From positions 558,001 to 622,000 of the forward strand of contig NZ_LJSI01000053.1 of NCBI RefSeq assembly GCF_001305295.1: a stretch of 64,000 bases of DNA, given 5' to 3'. The stretch comes from Neptunomonas antarctica (lineage in GTDB: Bacteria > Pseudomonadota > Gammaproteobacteria > Pseudomonadales > Balneatricaceae). Below the pieces are notes generated by a model that worked only from the letters and a program-made list of their open reading frames with translations, did not search any database and had not been told where the DNA came from. How positions within the stretch are numbered: position 1 is the first letter of the stretch; each line of letters opens with the position of its first letter. The position numbers and the translations under genes were made by a program. This document shows, in pieces, positions 1 to 9,356 of the stretch.

Positions 1-806
1 CGTGAAGAGTCGGGTGTGCCAACCTCATCCATATAGATCAGCTTCTCATTGCCAGCGGCATCGGTCACATACCCAAATTCAAATTTGGTATCGACAAAAA
101 TCTGATCCAGTGCCGCCAGTGCATCGCTGATAACGCCGAAGCCTTCTTTAAGCAGTTTTTCGTATTGAGTGATATCAGCTTTGCTGCGCAGATTAAAGGC
201 GGCAAAGTTATCTTCCAGGTTCTTACGTGTGATGTTCACATCATCCGCTTCAGGTACACCGTCAATACCTTTCAGGATGCCTTTGGTGGACGGCGTGATC
301 AGTAGCTCAGGTAGCTTCTGGTCTTTCTGCAGGCCATCGGGTAACTGAATGCCGCAGAACTCGCGCTCCCCTTTAGAGTAGGCGCGCCACATAGAGCCCG
401 TGATGTACTGGCGACAGATCGCCTCGATCATCACCGGTTTGGCTTTCTGCACAATCCAGACAAACGGATGCGGAATGTCCAGAATATGGCTATCGGCTAA
501 ACCGTTATCACGAAACAGCTTAAACCAATGATTAGAAATCGCGTTCAACGCCGCGCCTTTACCCGGCACACCGTTCATACCGCCTTCGCCATGCCAGATA
601 CAGTCAAATGCAGAGATACGGTCGCTAATCACCATAATTGCTAACGGTGCATCCGCCGCAACATCATAGCCTTTCTCTTCGATAAGGCGACGGCTGTCGG
701 CGGCGGTTAACCAGTAAACCGAGCGTACTTTACCGCTATGGACGGGGCTATCGGTACGAATTGGCAGGTCGTTATTAACGGCCAGCACTTTATCGGCAAG
801 ACTCAT
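1..806 (-). CDS. purC: SAICAR synthase, 5' part of gene (runs off window start)
   Basis: Phosphoribosylaminoimidazole-succinocarboxamide synthase joins aspartate to CAIR using ATP in cytoplasmic purine synthesis. The visible 268 codons start [15 protein letters not shown] and show the family's hallmark segments: SGKVRSVYW (nucleotide-binding strand, about residues 25-33), [10 protein letters not shown] (about 60-69) and the ITGSMWRAY segment in the middle. The N-terminal layout resembles the long (about 370 aa) form found in many gammaproteobacteria rather than the 237-aa E. coli form. That is a judgement from remembered family features, because the C-terminus and stop lie outside the window. 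The start ATG is preceded by a weak purine stretch. Its neighbour, the DEAD-box helicase, is on the same strand 92 bases upstream. Confidence 0.93.
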   Translation of the reverse strand, partial: MSLADKVLAVNNDLPIRTDSPVHSGKVRSVYWLTAADSRRLIEEKGYDVAADAPLAIMVISDRISAFDCIWHGEGGMNGVPGKGAALNAISNHWFKLFRDNGLADSHILDIPHPFVWIVQKAKPVMIEAICRQYITGSMWRAYSKGEREFCGIQLPDGLQKDQKLPELLITPSTKGILKGIDGVPEADDVNITRKNLEDNFAAFNLRSKADITQYEKLLKEGFGVISDALAALDQIFVDTKFEFGYVTDAAGNEKLIYMDEVGTPDSS

Positions 807-898
807 AGGTAAACTGTCCTGTTCAGGAGTGAATCACGAAGGCTTTTTTACAGTATAGGGTTTGCGACATCACGTTTTACCGCCCTATCGCAACCGGT

Positions 899-2179
899 TT
901 ATTTCTTCTGCTTAATTTTTTGCTTAGCTTTACCCGTCGTTTTAGACGTAGTCACCCTGTCACGGATGATCTTGGTTTGGCTGGGTTTGTTGGCACGTGG
1001 CTTCTGCGATTTCTGGGTGATCTGTTTCAGTAAGTTTTCACGATTACCCACTTCAAAACCCGGCATGTTAATACGTTTAATTCTGCTGCCGATAAGACGT
1101 TCGATATCATCCAGTGCGCGTTCTTCTTCGCGGCTGACAAACGATATCGCATGGCCTTTAGCGCCTGCACGGCCGGTACGACCAATACGGTGAACATAAT
1201 CTTCGGCAAGAAACGGCAGATTATAGTTAACCACATACTCCAGCCCTTTAATGTCCAAACCACGAGCAGCCACTTCGGTAGCGATCATTACCTGTACTTT
1301 GCCGGCTTTAAAATCGGCTAAAGCACGCTTGCGTGACCCCTGCGTTTTATCGCCGTGACACACCACATAAGTGATCTTGTCCATCTTCAGATCGACCACT
1401 AACTCATCTGCCTGAGCTTTGGTACTGGTAAACACTAATACCTGATACCAATTCTGCGCCTTGATCAACTCAAGAAACAAGTCCGCTTTGCGGCGCTCTT
1501 CTACCGGATAGACCACATGATCAACCGTATCGGCGGTCGAGTTTTGCTTAGCAACACGGATAGTTTCGTGACGGCTCATCAGCTTTCTGGCTAACTCATT
1601 AACCGTAGGCGTAACCGTGGCAGAAAACATAAGGGTTTGATGCTTGCTTGCTGTTTGTTGGATCAACTTATAAACATCGTTGATAAAGCCCATGTCGAGC
1701 ATGCGATCGGCTTCATCTAATACCACAAACTCAACCTTAGATAAGCTGATATTACATTGCACCACATGCTCAAGCAGCCGCCCTGGCGTAGCTACCAGAA
1801 TATCGACACCGGCCTTTAACCTGCCTTTTTGTGAGTCCGTACTCACGCCGCCGTAAATACCTTTAACTGTAAAGGGCAGGAACTGCGCATAACCTTTAAT
1901 TGTGGTGGTTAGCTGTTCGGCCAGCTCACGCGTAGGTGCCAGAATCAGCGTACGAACCTGGCCCGGCTGAGTAGTGACAGGGCGGTCATGCATCTGCTGC
2001 AAAACCGGCACAGTAAAGGCTGCAGTTTTACCTGTGCCCGTTTGAGCATTAGCCAACACATCCTTACCACGACGGGCAGGAATAATTGCTTGTTCTTGAA
2101 TCGGAGTCATCTGGCTGTAGCCGCAGGCATCCAAAGCACGTTGTAGCTCGGGAGCCAGGTCTAAAGAGGAAAACTTCAT
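899..2179 (-). CDS. DEAD-box ATP-dependent RNA helicase, RhlE-like
   Basis: This ATP-driven RNA unwinding protein is likely active in ribosome assembly or mRNA turnover. All core motifs are present in order: a Q-motif near residues 22-29 (MTPIQEQA), Walker A AQTGTGKT (45-52), PTREL (82-86), TPGR (131-134), DEAD (155-158), SAT (186-188), ARGLDI (305-310) and HRIGRTGR (330-337). A short, very basic tail rich in Lys follows the core, as in RhlE and related proteins. Motif V reads ATEVAARG where TDVAARG is more usual, a mild variant. At 426 aa it is typical for RhlE-type helicases. I cannot separate RhlE from SrmB or another subfamily by eye, so no symbol is assigned. It is transcribed toward purC and probably monocistronic. 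Confidence 0.93.
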   Translation of the reverse strand: MKFSSLDLAPELQRALDACGYSQMTPIQEQAIIPARRGKDVLANAQTGTGKTAAFTVPVLQQMHDRPVTTQPGQVRTLILAPTRELAEQLTTTIKGYAQFLPFTVKGIYGGVSTDSQKGRLKAGVDILVATPGRLLEHVVQCNISLSKVEFVVLDEADRMLDMGFINDVYKLIQQTASKHQTLMFSATVTPTVNELARKLMSRHETIRVAKQNSTADTVDHVVYPVEERRKADLFLELIKAQNWYQVLVFTSTKAQADELVVDLKMDKITYVVCHGDKTQGSRKRALADFKAGKVQVMIATEVAARGLDIKGLEYVVNYNLPFLAEDYVHRIGRTGRAGAKGHAISFVSREEERALDDIERLIGSRIKRINMPGFEVGNRENLLKQITQKSQKPRANKPSQTKIIRDRVTTSKTTGKAKQKIKQKK

Positions 2180-2631
2180 TATCTATCCTTTGTGGACAAC
2201 GCCACAGCCAAAAAATACAGGTCGGATATTATAAAGGAAATTAGTATTATGATCGCCGTTTTTCGTGCATGTTTTAACGAGAAGCCGCAACGCTTAACCT
2301 AAGCAACAGAATCCCCCTGTGTGCTTCACGCACGTTCGCAAATAATACCTTAGTGTGAAGCGGGCTCTTGTGTCATCCGGAGCAGTATTTCAGGGCAGAC
2401 TCTCAACCATCTTGGATTGGGTTCTGGCGATTAAGTGCAATTTATTCTGAGCAAGCTTTGGAAGAATTAAAACCTGTCAAGTCGACGCACTAGCACTAAC
2501 GCATATGAGTCTTCTCAAATAATAATCAAAAGTAAGGCTTACGTGCAAAGAAATGAATATTGTACCTTCTAAGGAAAATTATCTTTAAACAGCAAACCGT
2601 CCGCTGTTTTGCCAGCCATTGAGGATGCAAT
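2180..2631. other. Intergenic stretch, no gene seen
   Basis: About 450 bases between the divergent helicase and VOC genes. It must hold the helicase promoter and probably that of the VOC gene. No convincing ORF, RNA gene or long repeat was seen. Confidence 0.5.
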
Positions 2632-2991
2632 ATGAATAAACCTGAAAAACTAAATTATGTCGAGTTTTCAACCAAAGACTTGGCGGCGACAAAACAGTTC
2701 TTTGCTCGGGTATTTGCTTGGGCGTTCGTTGATTATGGTCCTGAATATACCGCATTTTCTAATCAAGGTTTAAATGGTGGTTTTTTTCAGGCAGACTTAG
2801 CTTCGACTGTGGCTTCAGGCGGTGCGTTACTGGTCTTTTACAGTGCGGATATAAAAGCGACATTAGCAAAAATTGTGCAGTATGGTGGCGTGATCAATCG
2901 GCCTGTTTTTGAGTTTCCGGGCGGCTATCGGTTTCACTTTATCGAGCCAGGTGGTAATGAATTTGCGGTGTGGTCCGAAGGTTGCGCCTAA
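2632..2991 (+). CDS. VOC-superfamily (glyoxalase/bleomycin-resistance fold) protein
   Basis: A 119-aa single-domain vicinal-oxygen-chelate protein. The N-terminus reads LNYVEFSTKDLAATKQFF, matching the first beta-strand and helix of VOC proteins. The C-terminal half carries the second module, ending in YRFHFIEPGGNEFAVWS, where the Glu of GGNEFAVW is at the usual metal-ligand position. One module would dimerise to complete the fold. The substrate cannot be inferred from sequence; relatives are often annotated as lyases or lactoylglutathione-lyase-like. A GAGG ribosome-binding site lies about 8 bases before the ATG. The gene stands alone, with more than 400 bases of non-coding DNA on each side. 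Confidence 0.85.
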   Translation: MNKPEKLNYVEFSTKDLAATKQFFARVFAWAFVDYGPEYTAFSNQGLNGGFFQADLASTVASGGALLVFYSADIKATLAKIVQYGGVINRPVFEFPGGYRFHFIEPGGNEFAVWSEGCA

Positions 2992-3501
2992 GCACGGCTA
3001 TCGAAGACCTATCTTATCTGTGGTACCTTGACTGAGCGCATACGAAATAAGCTGTTCATACGGAGCCTTATGAATATTACTATTTCACATAGATGTTGGT
3101 TCTCCTGTAGGAGGCTTACGGTCAATAAGTTCATGCCTAACCTGCGTGTCAATTAGGTCGCTCGCTAGTTCGCAGTAATCTTACAGTTTTAAATACAACC
3201 GCAAAAAACACGCACAAACACAACCGAAAATACACACAAACTAATTCACATAAGCAGTCTGCTGCCAGTTTCCTGATGTTGGTTTTTCCTCGACTATTGT
3301 CTTCACAGGCCACTGTGTTGCTTTGGCGCAGCCGAGAAAACCCAAAAGAAATTACGCAGTAAATCGAACAGTAAAAAGATATCTTGCGGATTAAAACCAC
3401 ACTGCAAACGCGGTGTCGGATCTGCTTGATTCTGAAAAACAAAACATCAAGCGTAAAGCCAAAAGGGTATATGTCGCTGATCATCTCTTTAAGGGTAAAA
3501 A
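2992..3501. other. Intergenic stretch, no gene seen
   Basis: About 510 bases between the VOC gene and rnk. The only longer reading frame is on the minus strand; it has no family resemblance and no ribosome-binding site. The segment is A/C-rich around 3190-3240. A promoter for rnk is expected at the 3' end, but I cannot place it confidently. Confidence 0.45.
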
Positions 3502-3915
3502 ATGAACCAGACATCGAAAATTACTATTTCATCACTTGATGCCACACGGCTTGAGAAAATGCTGGATTCCTTGGATGATAGCCACTTTCCCGCTCAGGAT
3601 GCGTTGTCTTATGAATTAGCCAGCGCCGAGATTGTTGCGCCTGAAGATATACCGCCCAATCTCGTTACGATGAATTCAACCGTAAAGTTTATGAATAAAT
3701 CTTCTGGTAAGGAGTCTTCTTTAACACTGACTTATCCACAAGATAGCCGTAACGGTGATGCTACTGTTTCGATACTGGCACCGGTTGGTGCTGCGTTGCT
3801 TGGACTGGCAGAAGGCAAACAAGTCGAATGGCCGAAACCTGATGGCGGTGTATTGGTCGTCGAAATCATTGAGGTGATTTATCAGCCTGAGCGTGAAGGT
3901 GAGTTTCTCATCTAA
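3502..3915 (+). CDS. rnk: Regulator of nucleoside diphosphate kinase, Rnk (GreA/B-like)
   Basis: Rnk is a small GreA/GreB-related protein that binds RNA polymerase without cleavage-factor activity and was named for its effect on nucleoside diphosphate kinase levels. The 137-aa length equals E. coli Rnk (136 aa). Conserved family segments are visible: VTMNSTVKFMN (residues about 55-65), the APVGAALLGL block (about 93-102) and the C-terminal YQPEREGEFLI, close to the YQPEA-GDYLL ending of E. coli. A short N-terminal coiled region precedes the FKBP-like C-terminal domain. A TAAGGG ribosome-binding site precedes the ATG. The gene appears monocistronic. Confidence 0.95.
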   Translation: MNQTSKITISSLDATRLEKMLDSLDDSHFPAQDALSYELASAEIVAPEDIPPNLVTMNSTVKFMNKSSGKESSLTLTYPQDSRNGDATVSILAPVGAALLGLAEGKQVEWPKPDGGVLVVEIIEVIYQPEREGEFLI

Positions 3916-4210
3916 TTTAAAAGGTACTCAGCGCTTCAACCCAGGATGCCAACGTGATGCTGATTGGCAGCATTAGCGGCCAATCGTACATCTATCAGAA
4001 CGAGAGTGTATTCTTGCCTTTCATCTCACCTGCCCACCTACCTATCAATAGCCCTGTCCTATCTGTTGTGCTGGTGGTGGTTGCGATTCATACTTGTTCT
4101 GCTAACGGTAAAGATGCGAGCTCTGATGAGAATAGTATTTTTGCCGAAGTGCATTAACGATTATTATGTGTCGATACCACTACTGAATTTCAGAGTATCT
4201 GTATTAAAAA

Positions 4211-4501
4211 ATGAAAATTGAAACCACCACTTTACCTCAGGCAGCTATTACCTGCTCAAACTGCATGGCCTGCTGTTGCCGTTTGGAAGTCATGCTTATT
4301 ACGGATACGGGAGTGCCCGATCGTTTTATTGAGATAGATGAGTGGGGCGGCATGCGAATGGCCCGGCTAGAAGATGGCTGGTGCGCGGCGTTGGATCGAG
4401 ACTCTATGGGTTGCACTATTTACGAGAAGCGGCCTTTGATTTGCCGTGAATTTGAAATGGCTGAATACGAATGCATCTCCGAACGCGCTGCTAATATGTA
4501 A
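4211..4501 (+). CDS. YkgJ-family cysteine-cluster protein
   Basis: A 96-aa protein with the family's cysteine cluster, CSNCMACCC at residues 15-23, followed by C-terminal cysteines in GWCAAL, MGCTIYEKRPLICREFE and YECIS. This pattern (UPF0153/YkgJ) is thought to bind zinc or an iron-sulfur cluster, but the biochemical role is not established. IYEKRPLICREF is the most diagnostic part. The gene is followed 80 bases later by the PqqD-like gene on the same strand, so the two may be co-transcribed. No clear Shine-Dalgarno sequence stands before the ATG. Confidence 0.88.
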   Translation: MKIETTTLPQAAITCSNCMACCCRLEVMLITDTGVPDRFIEIDEWGGMRMARLEDGWCAALDRDSMGCTIYEKRPLICREFEMAEYECISERAANM

Positions 4502-4581
4502 ATGGCATAACAAGCGGCTTAGCTGAAGTTACCGGTGTCACATCCTAATGCTACTAACGCGAAAATTTAAAATGGGTTCTC

Positions 4582-4953
4582 ATGACTAATTCACAATATT
4601 TTTATCGAACTGTCATTTACACACGAAAAGATAATGAAGTTGGGTTGGCAGACATTAATCAGCCAGACAATGTAACACCCTTAGATGAATGGCTGGGTCT
4701 TGTGGTGTCGCTAGCCGATGGTTCCCATACTATTCAGGAATTGCTGGATTACGTCAGTAAGCGATATCCAACACCGCCGCCTAATCTTGAAGCGACGTTG
4801 CACTCGGTAATTGAGCGGCTTGAGGAAGGTAATCTTATTAAATTAAGCGAGAGTCCCGTGGCTTTGCCTTATTATCTGGCCGAGCCTATTGAAGCACTCG
4901 ACGTAGACAAAGCCCGACAACTCATCGAAGAAGATGGCTACAGGGTTCATTAA
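4582..4953 (+). CDS. Small PqqD-like winged-helix protein, function unknown
   Basis: A 123-aa protein not assignable to a named gene. The middle part (about residues 35-95) has the layout of a PqqD/RiPP-recognition-element fold: a strand with LGLVVSLADGSHTIQELLDYVSKRY, then helices through LHSVIERLEEGNLIKL. It resembles the D-G-x-h-T-h-x-E-h...L...G-L-I pattern of PqqD-family peptide chaperones. The family call is inference from pattern alone. No radical-SAM maturase or precursor peptide is encoded nearby, so a RiPP role is unsupported. The preceding gene is a cysteine-cluster protein on the same strand. Confidence 0.55.
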   Translation: MTNSQYFYRTVIYTRKDNEVGLADINQPDNVTPLDEWLGLVVSLADGSHTIQELLDYVSKRYPTPPPNLEATLHSVIERLEEGNLIKLSESPVALPYYLAEPIEALDVDKARQLIEEDGYRVH

Positions 4954-5002
4954 AATGCGGGTTGATAGATCTCCTTACCTCGCAGAAGAGCAGGCAGTGC
5001 CA

Positions 5003-5491
5003 TCAGTTAAATAGTGCATTTAATTGAGTGAGTCCTGCCTTGTAGATGCCCTGGATTGCTGCTTTCGCATCAGCATCAGCAGCCCCGGAGGCTTCGAAGG
5101 TCGAGCTTCAGATAACCTTACTGGTATGGTTTTTCGCTGATTCGACTCGTAGGGTAGATTGATAGTCTTTAACGGGTAGAGGATCAGACGTTATCGCGTA
5201 GCTGTAGTGTTGCCCTTGTGCATTATAATTAGTCAGGCGTTCGGTGATAGTGGCGCCATCCTGAAGCGTTAATGTTCTTACGTCTTCTGCCTGGTGACTC
5301 TTGGCGATGGCGGGGTGCCAGCGATCAAGTCCGTTGAAGTTGCCCGCCAGTGCCCATACAGCCGCAGGGTTAGCATTCACCATAATTGATTCTTCAACCT
5401 CGAGCGTCCCCGCAGCAAAGCCCGGAATAGAGACAAGGCCGCAGTACAGAGCTGCACCTGCGATCATTTTATTTATCATGACATTATTCAT
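5003..5491 (-). pseudogene. SRPBCC/polyketide-cyclase-like secreted protein with in-frame TGA
   Basis: The open frame starts at 5491 and gives 127 aa: a signal peptide (IAGAALYCGLVSIPGFAAG) and an SRPBCC (START-like) domain beginning LEVEESIMVNANPAAVWAL. It stops at a TGA at 5108-5110. The same frame continues without interruption for 34 more codons after that TGA, reading SSTFEASGAADADAKA and ending in a helix GIYKAGLTQLNALF before a real stop at 5003-5005. The extension looks like the normal C-terminus of the family. The TGA falls where the family usually has Trp (VxWSSTF), so one TGG-to-TGA change explains it. TGA is an ordinary stop elsewhere in this window, so recoding is not indicated. 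It is a recent pseudogene or a sequence error. Confidence 0.8.
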
Positions 5492-5709
5492 TTATTATTA
5501 GAAAGCAGTGTTAACCATAAACCTGTAGAGGTAAAAATCTATCCTGCACAGGTACCTTATCCTTAAGTATTAATAGTGTGGCGGACTTGAAATGCTTGGA
5601 GTAGTCTATATAAATAAGGTTAGTCCAGTATTACGGCTGTTGTTATGACTGTTATTCCGATTTGTGGAGGTTGTTAGCCTATTATGAATAAAGACCTGAT
5701 GGTCAATAC

Positions 5710-6051
5710 ATGATTCCCTGTTCATCAAAAGACGGTGCAAATGAGCGGCGTCAGATTGCTCAGCTTTTCTTTTATTTCATACTGGTTATCGCTTCTGCCA
5801 TCAGTGTGGGTAAGTGGATTGATTCTGATGCTGGCAGTGTTATTGATTATCGAATCTCCTATATCGATCAGAACTTATTAGAATATGATTATGATTCTGT
5901 ATCTGATGGCCCTGATGATGTTTGTTTTGTTTCAACTCCATTTATTTATGCGAATGATACACGTACCGCTTTACCGCACTCCCCCCGTGCTTCTATAAAA
6001 TTAATTGCTAAAAACTATTTCATCCGCGCTCCGCCTCTTCTCTTTAGTTAA
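5710..6051 (+). CDS. Doubtful ORF, possible small membrane-anchored protein
   Basis: A 113-aa open frame with one hydrophobic stretch near residues 17-35 (LFFYFILVIASAISVG) and then an acidic segment. I recognise no family, and there is no good ribosome-binding site. The surrounding region is A+T rich. It may be a small inner-membrane protein or a chance frame; if it is not real, 5492-6185 is a non-coding gap of about 700 bases. Confidence 0.25.
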   Translation: MIPCSSKDGANERRQIAQLFFYFILVIASAISVGKWIDSDAGSVIDYRISYIDQNLLEYDYDSVSDGPDDVCFVSTPFIYANDTRTALPHSPRASIKLIAKNYFIRAPPLLFS

Positions 6052-6185
6052 CTCTTATAGCTAGCTTTTATAGCTTAAGAATAGATATCCGATAAATTTA
6101 AGATTTAATTTTATATAGAATAAAGTTGGGTGTGATTTGTACCACTCAAACTTTATTTCTATTGTATGAAATATGGAGTTTTTTA

Positions 6186-6746
6186 ATGAAATCATTAACC
6201 TTATATACAACAAATCCAGTCGATGAATTAGTCGTTACCCACGAGCACGCTGTGATTTCGCTGGGTTCTAGTGCGCTCGATATATTTACGGACTTTAAGG
6301 ATGTAAATCCTTTTATTATCGATGAAAATATTTCAGCCATTGAAGCTGAAAGATTAATGAAAAAATCGCATGTGCGATTAAAATTGGTGGTTGATCACGA
6401 TAAGAAGTTTTTGGGTGTGGTGAGTCTTGATGATTTAAATAACCAGGAAATCATGAAAAAACTGTCCGAAGGTTATGACCGTAATGACTTAACGATCACA
6501 GACTTCTTTCAGCCAAAGAGCAAGCTAAAGGCTTTCGATTATGCTGAATTGTGTCACGCTACCATTTTTGATGTTGTTGAAGTGCTAAAAAATAATGCTC
6601 AGCAGCATTGCTTGGTAATTGACCGGACGCAGCACAAAATACGCGGTGTTATTTCGGCCAGTGACATTGCGAGACGGTTACAGATTGCAGTGGATATCAC
6701 CAAAGCATCGAGCTTTGTGGGTATTTATAATGCTGTTCATGTGTAA
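6186..6746 (+). CDS. Two-CBS-domain protein
   Basis: A 186-aa cytoplasmic protein made of a tandem CBS pair, the usual adenine-nucleotide-sensing module. The first CBS spans about residues 38-95, with LKLVVDHDKKFLGVVSLDDL; the second about 105-170, with CLVIDRTQHKIRGVISASDI. No effector domain is attached, so it may act by binding a partner. The start at 6186 is chosen over an in-frame ATG 60 bases upstream because GGAG precedes it and the upstream codons look non-coding. The gene converges on uppP, with a strong inverted repeat between them. Confidence 0.85.
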   Translation: MKSLTLYTTNPVDELVVTHEHAVISLGSSALDIFTDFKDVNPFIIDENISAIEAERLMKKSHVRLKLVVDHDKKFLGVVSLDDLNNQEIMKKLSEGYDRNDLTITDFFQPKSKLKAFDYAELCHATIFDVVEVLKNNAQQHCLVIDRTQHKIRGVISASDIARRLQIAVDITKASSFVGIYNAVHV

Positions 6747-6811
6747 AAAGCAATGCCACATCTGAGCTAGACCCAGGTCAGACCGTAGTCAGGTTTAAGC
6801 TCTGTTGATGC

Positions 6812-6840
6812 TACATCAGCCCCAGGTAGGGGCTGATGTA
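6812..6840. terminator. Perfect 12-bp hairpin between converging genes
   Basis: Arms 6812-6823 (TACATCAGCCCC) and 6829-6840 form a perfect 12-bp stem with a 5-base loop, placed between the converging CBS and uppP genes. No strong T-tract follows on either strand, so termination is inferred from position. Confidence 0.55.
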
Positions 6841-6848
6841 CAAGATGT

Positions 6849-7646
6849 TTAGGCTGTTGCCTCAGTGCTGATAAGCCCTGCATACACCATATAAAACAGT
6901 AGCAGCCCGAAAATAATTCGATACACACCAAAGGCTACAAATGTCCATCGATCAAGGAAGGATATAAAGAGTCGCATAACGATATAGGCACTTAAAAATG
7001 CCATCACAAAACCCGCAATTAACGGCCAGGCATTAACGCCGATAAAGTCCTGATAGTGTTTTAGTAGGTCTAAACCGCTGGCTGCGACCATCACAGGCAT
7101 CGCTAATAAAAATGAAAATTCGGCACTGGCTTTGCGGTTAATACCCAGCAGCAGGGCACCAATAATGGTTGCGCCTGCCCGGCTGGTACCCGGAATTAAT
7201 GCAAACACCTGCGCAATGCCAATAATGGCAGCCTGTGGAAAGGTTATATCTTCAACATCGTTCACGGTCGGCTCATGGTGTTTAAGACGGCGCTCAACCC
7301 ACAAAAATATAAGCCCTCCTATTATGAACATGGTAGCCACGACTTCGACGGAAAACAGTTCTTTTATCTGGCTATGAAATAACAACCCCACTATGCCAAT
7401 AGGGATAAAGGAAACGGCGACCTTCATCCATAATGTTGTATGGCGAAATGTGAATTTATCCCGGTAGTTTGCAACAACGGCAAGAATAGCGGCCAGTTGA
7501 ATAATAACCTCAAATGCTTTGTTGCTATCTGTGGCGGGTAAACCTAGCAGATCACTGGCAATAATGAGGTGGCCTGTAGAGGATATGGGCAAGAACTCTG
7601 TAATGCCTTCTATAATGCCGAGCGTTATTCCTTGTAGCAAATCCAT
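6849..7646 (-). CDS. uppP: Undecaprenyl-diphosphatase UppP (BacA)
   Basis: An integral inner-membrane phosphatase that recycles undecaprenyl pyrophosphate to the monophosphate lipid carrier for peptidoglycan and O-antigen synthesis; extra copies give bacitracin resistance. The 265-aa length is normal for the family. Both signature blocks are present: [16 protein letters not shown] (residues about 13-28, catalytic Glu/Ser/His) and [10 protein letters not shown] (about 152-161, catalytic Arg). About eight hydrophobic segments are visible. The gene stands alone, downstream of a 470-base gap and converging with the CBS gene. Confidence 0.96.
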   Translation of the reverse strand: MDLLQGITLGIIEGITEFLPISSTGHLIIASDLLGLPATDSNKAFEVIIQLAAILAVVANYRDKFTFRHTTLWMKVAVSFIPIGIVGLLFHSQIKELFSVEVVATMFIIGGLIFLWVERRLKHHEPTVNDVEDITFPQAAIIGIAQVFALIPGTSRAGATIIGALLLGINRKASAEFSFLLAMPVMVAASGLDLLKHYQDFIGVNAWPLIAGFVMAFLSAYIVMRLFISFLDRWTFVAFGVYRIIFGLLLFYMVYAGLISTEATA

Positions 7647-8117
7647 CTATCTAACCCTTGTAAGAAAAGCATGTATGAAAAATATCATGACGGAAATGTT
7701 GTCACGATAGGGTGTTTTTTATATCGATAAATTTTTCATGATGAGAATTTTCACCAAATGATGCGTATTTTGAACGTAAGCAGGTTATTTGCAATTTAAT
7801 CTTTATTGTTATTTACGATCTTATGCTTTTAGTCGGAGCTATCTGTCGGTTTTTTACATATTTATACTGATCTTGAGGTAACGAGGGGGTGTGGGGAATG
7901 AAACGCTACGCATTGGTGTTTTTTGTTTGACTAAAAGCAGCCGCCCGGATGATTCCGAACGACTATTTTGTTGGGTTCGTACTAAAAATCAGTTATTGAA
8001 TAAGGCATTTTTATATGGGGTTCCAGTAGTTCTATTGCTGACCCCAGTGCAGATGATACATTTGTAGGAATAGATAACGTTGTGATGTTTGAATCTGTTC
8101 GCTTTTCACATGCGCTA
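7647..8117. other. Intergenic stretch between the GlxA-type regulator and uppP
   Basis: About 470 bases, mostly A+T rich at 7690-7860. It should contain the uppP promoter and the 3' untranslated end of the regulator gene. Minus-strand frames here are incidental overlaps with the regulator; no gene or hairpin was supported. Confidence 0.4.
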
Positions 8118-9164
8118 TTATCCGTGAGGTTTTTGTCTTGTTGCACTGGGCGGTATGCCAAAATAGTCTTTAAAACAGTGACTGAAGTGACTCGTACTGA
8201 TAAAACCGCAGGCGAGGGAAATATTGATGATTGATTCATTGCTTTGTTGAAGCAGTCGCCTTGCGTAGGATAAACGTAATTCAAGGTAGTAGCGCGAGGG
8301 TGATGTTTCCAGATAGGTCTGAAACATGCGTTCTATCTGACGCCGTGAAAGACTGACTAATGCTGCCAGTTCTTCCAGGTGAAGTGGCTCGTCAATATTG
8401 GTGTGCATCAGCGCTAAAAGGTTGCGAAGTGCCACGGGAAACGCTGAGTTATCACCTGCTAGTAGTAGTGTATGGTCGTTGTTCTCTGTTACTTGATCAC
8501 AACTAAGAATTTCACGAACTGCACGGGCAAGGTGGCTGCCTTGAGTCTGTTCTATGAGTGATAACATTATTTGCAGCGCACTGACAGGGCCTGCACAGCT
8601 GATCAATTTCTCTTCGATAACTAGCGTGTTGGGCGAAAGCCTTACTTGGCTAAAGCGCTCTTTTATGTATGCATGGTTATCGGGATGGGCCGCACAACTG
8701 TGGCCATCAAGCAGACCTGCATGAGCCAATGCAATGGCGCCGTTCCATATTCCACCTAAGGTGAGTCCTTGCTTTTCTGCCGCTTTAAGTACTGACGAGA
8801 GTGGCGGTTTTTCTTCTAATGCGCATCGGAATCCGCCGCAAATGATCAATACATCAGCGGCATTATTTCCCTCCAGAGGTACCTGTTTGAGGTAGGTGTT
8901 GGTCGATATTTCGATCCCAAGATCACTGTTAACGGTTTGAGAATCAATCCCGATCGTTATGTGTGAAAAAAGCGCTACCGTATTGACAAGATTGGCGGTG
9001 ACCAAGGCATCGACCGCTGCGGTAAAAGCCATCATTGAGAAATGCTCTAATAGCACGAAGCCAACGATCAATGGCTTTACTGTCAGCTCCTCGCTTGGCA
9101 GGTAGACACTGTTTTTTGCACGCATTACGGAACTAAAATCGCGCTTTATCAGGGAATTAGTCAA
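8118..9164 (-). CDS. GlxA-type transcriptional regulator (DJ-1/PfpI-like + AraC HTH)
   Basis: A 348-aa regulator with an N-terminal class-I glutamine-amidotransferase-like (DJ-1/PfpI) domain, about residues 30-210, and a C-terminal AraC DNA-binding domain, about 245-345. The nucleophile elbow reads GGIWNGAIALAHAG, so the usual catalytic Cys is Asn here, as in sensory rather than enzymatic members. The HTH part shows LAALVSLSRRQIERMFQ and the second-helix motif CGFISTSHFSHCFKDYFG. Relatives such as GbdR, CdhR and ArgR control betaine, carnitine and arginine catabolism. This copy is not adjacent to a catabolic operon, so its ligand is unknown. The BCCT/dipeptidase cluster near 34-39 kb is a possible but unproven target. 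Confidence 0.88.
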   Translation of the reverse strand: MTNSLIKRDFSSVMRAKNSVYLPSEELTVKPLIVGFVLLEHFSMMAFTAAVDALVTANLVNTVALFSHITIGIDSQTVNSDLGIEISTNTYLKQVPLEGNNAADVLIICGGFRCALEEKPPLSSVLKAAEKQGLTLGGIWNGAIALAHAGLLDGHSCAAHPDNHAYIKERFSQVRLSPNTLVIEEKLISCAGPVSALQIMLSLIEQTQGSHLARAVREILSCDQVTENNDHTLLLAGDNSAFPVALRNLLALMHTNIDEPLHLEELAALVSLSRRQIERMFQTYLETSPSRYYLELRLSYARRLLQQSNESIINISLACGFISTSHFSHCFKDYFGIPPSATRQKPHG

Positions 9165-9356
9165 ATTTTACCTATTATGCCATCGCTTATACATGACCTA
9201 TTGTCTGGTTTTTCAGAGACGTTGTCGATAATCAAGAGGCCATAACCTGATTAAACAGCACGCTGCAAGCCGTTATCTGTTTGAGTTCATCAATAGCGTG
9301 AATGATGGTATTAATGTGATCAACGCAATTAGCGTTTGCAAACATAGCCTTAGCTA

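Noticed and set aside
3149-3514. 121-aa minus-strand frame between the VOC gene and rnk
   Set aside because: No ribosome-binding site and no family resemblance; its start overlaps the rnk start region.
4501-4581. GCATAACAAGCGGCTTAGC, like the start of an integron attC site
   Set aside because: No matching GTTRRRY-type partner or inverted arm is found within 130 bases, and no integrase or cassette array is present.
5108-5110. TGA read as selenocysteine or tryptophan
   Set aside because: No SECIS-like hairpin was identified, TGA ends many intact genes in the window, and the position is normally Trp rather than Cys or Sec.
7982-8284. 100-aa minus-strand frame overlapping the GlxA-type regulator
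   Set aside because: Mostly an out-of-frame overlap with the strongly supported regulator gene, with no independent support.
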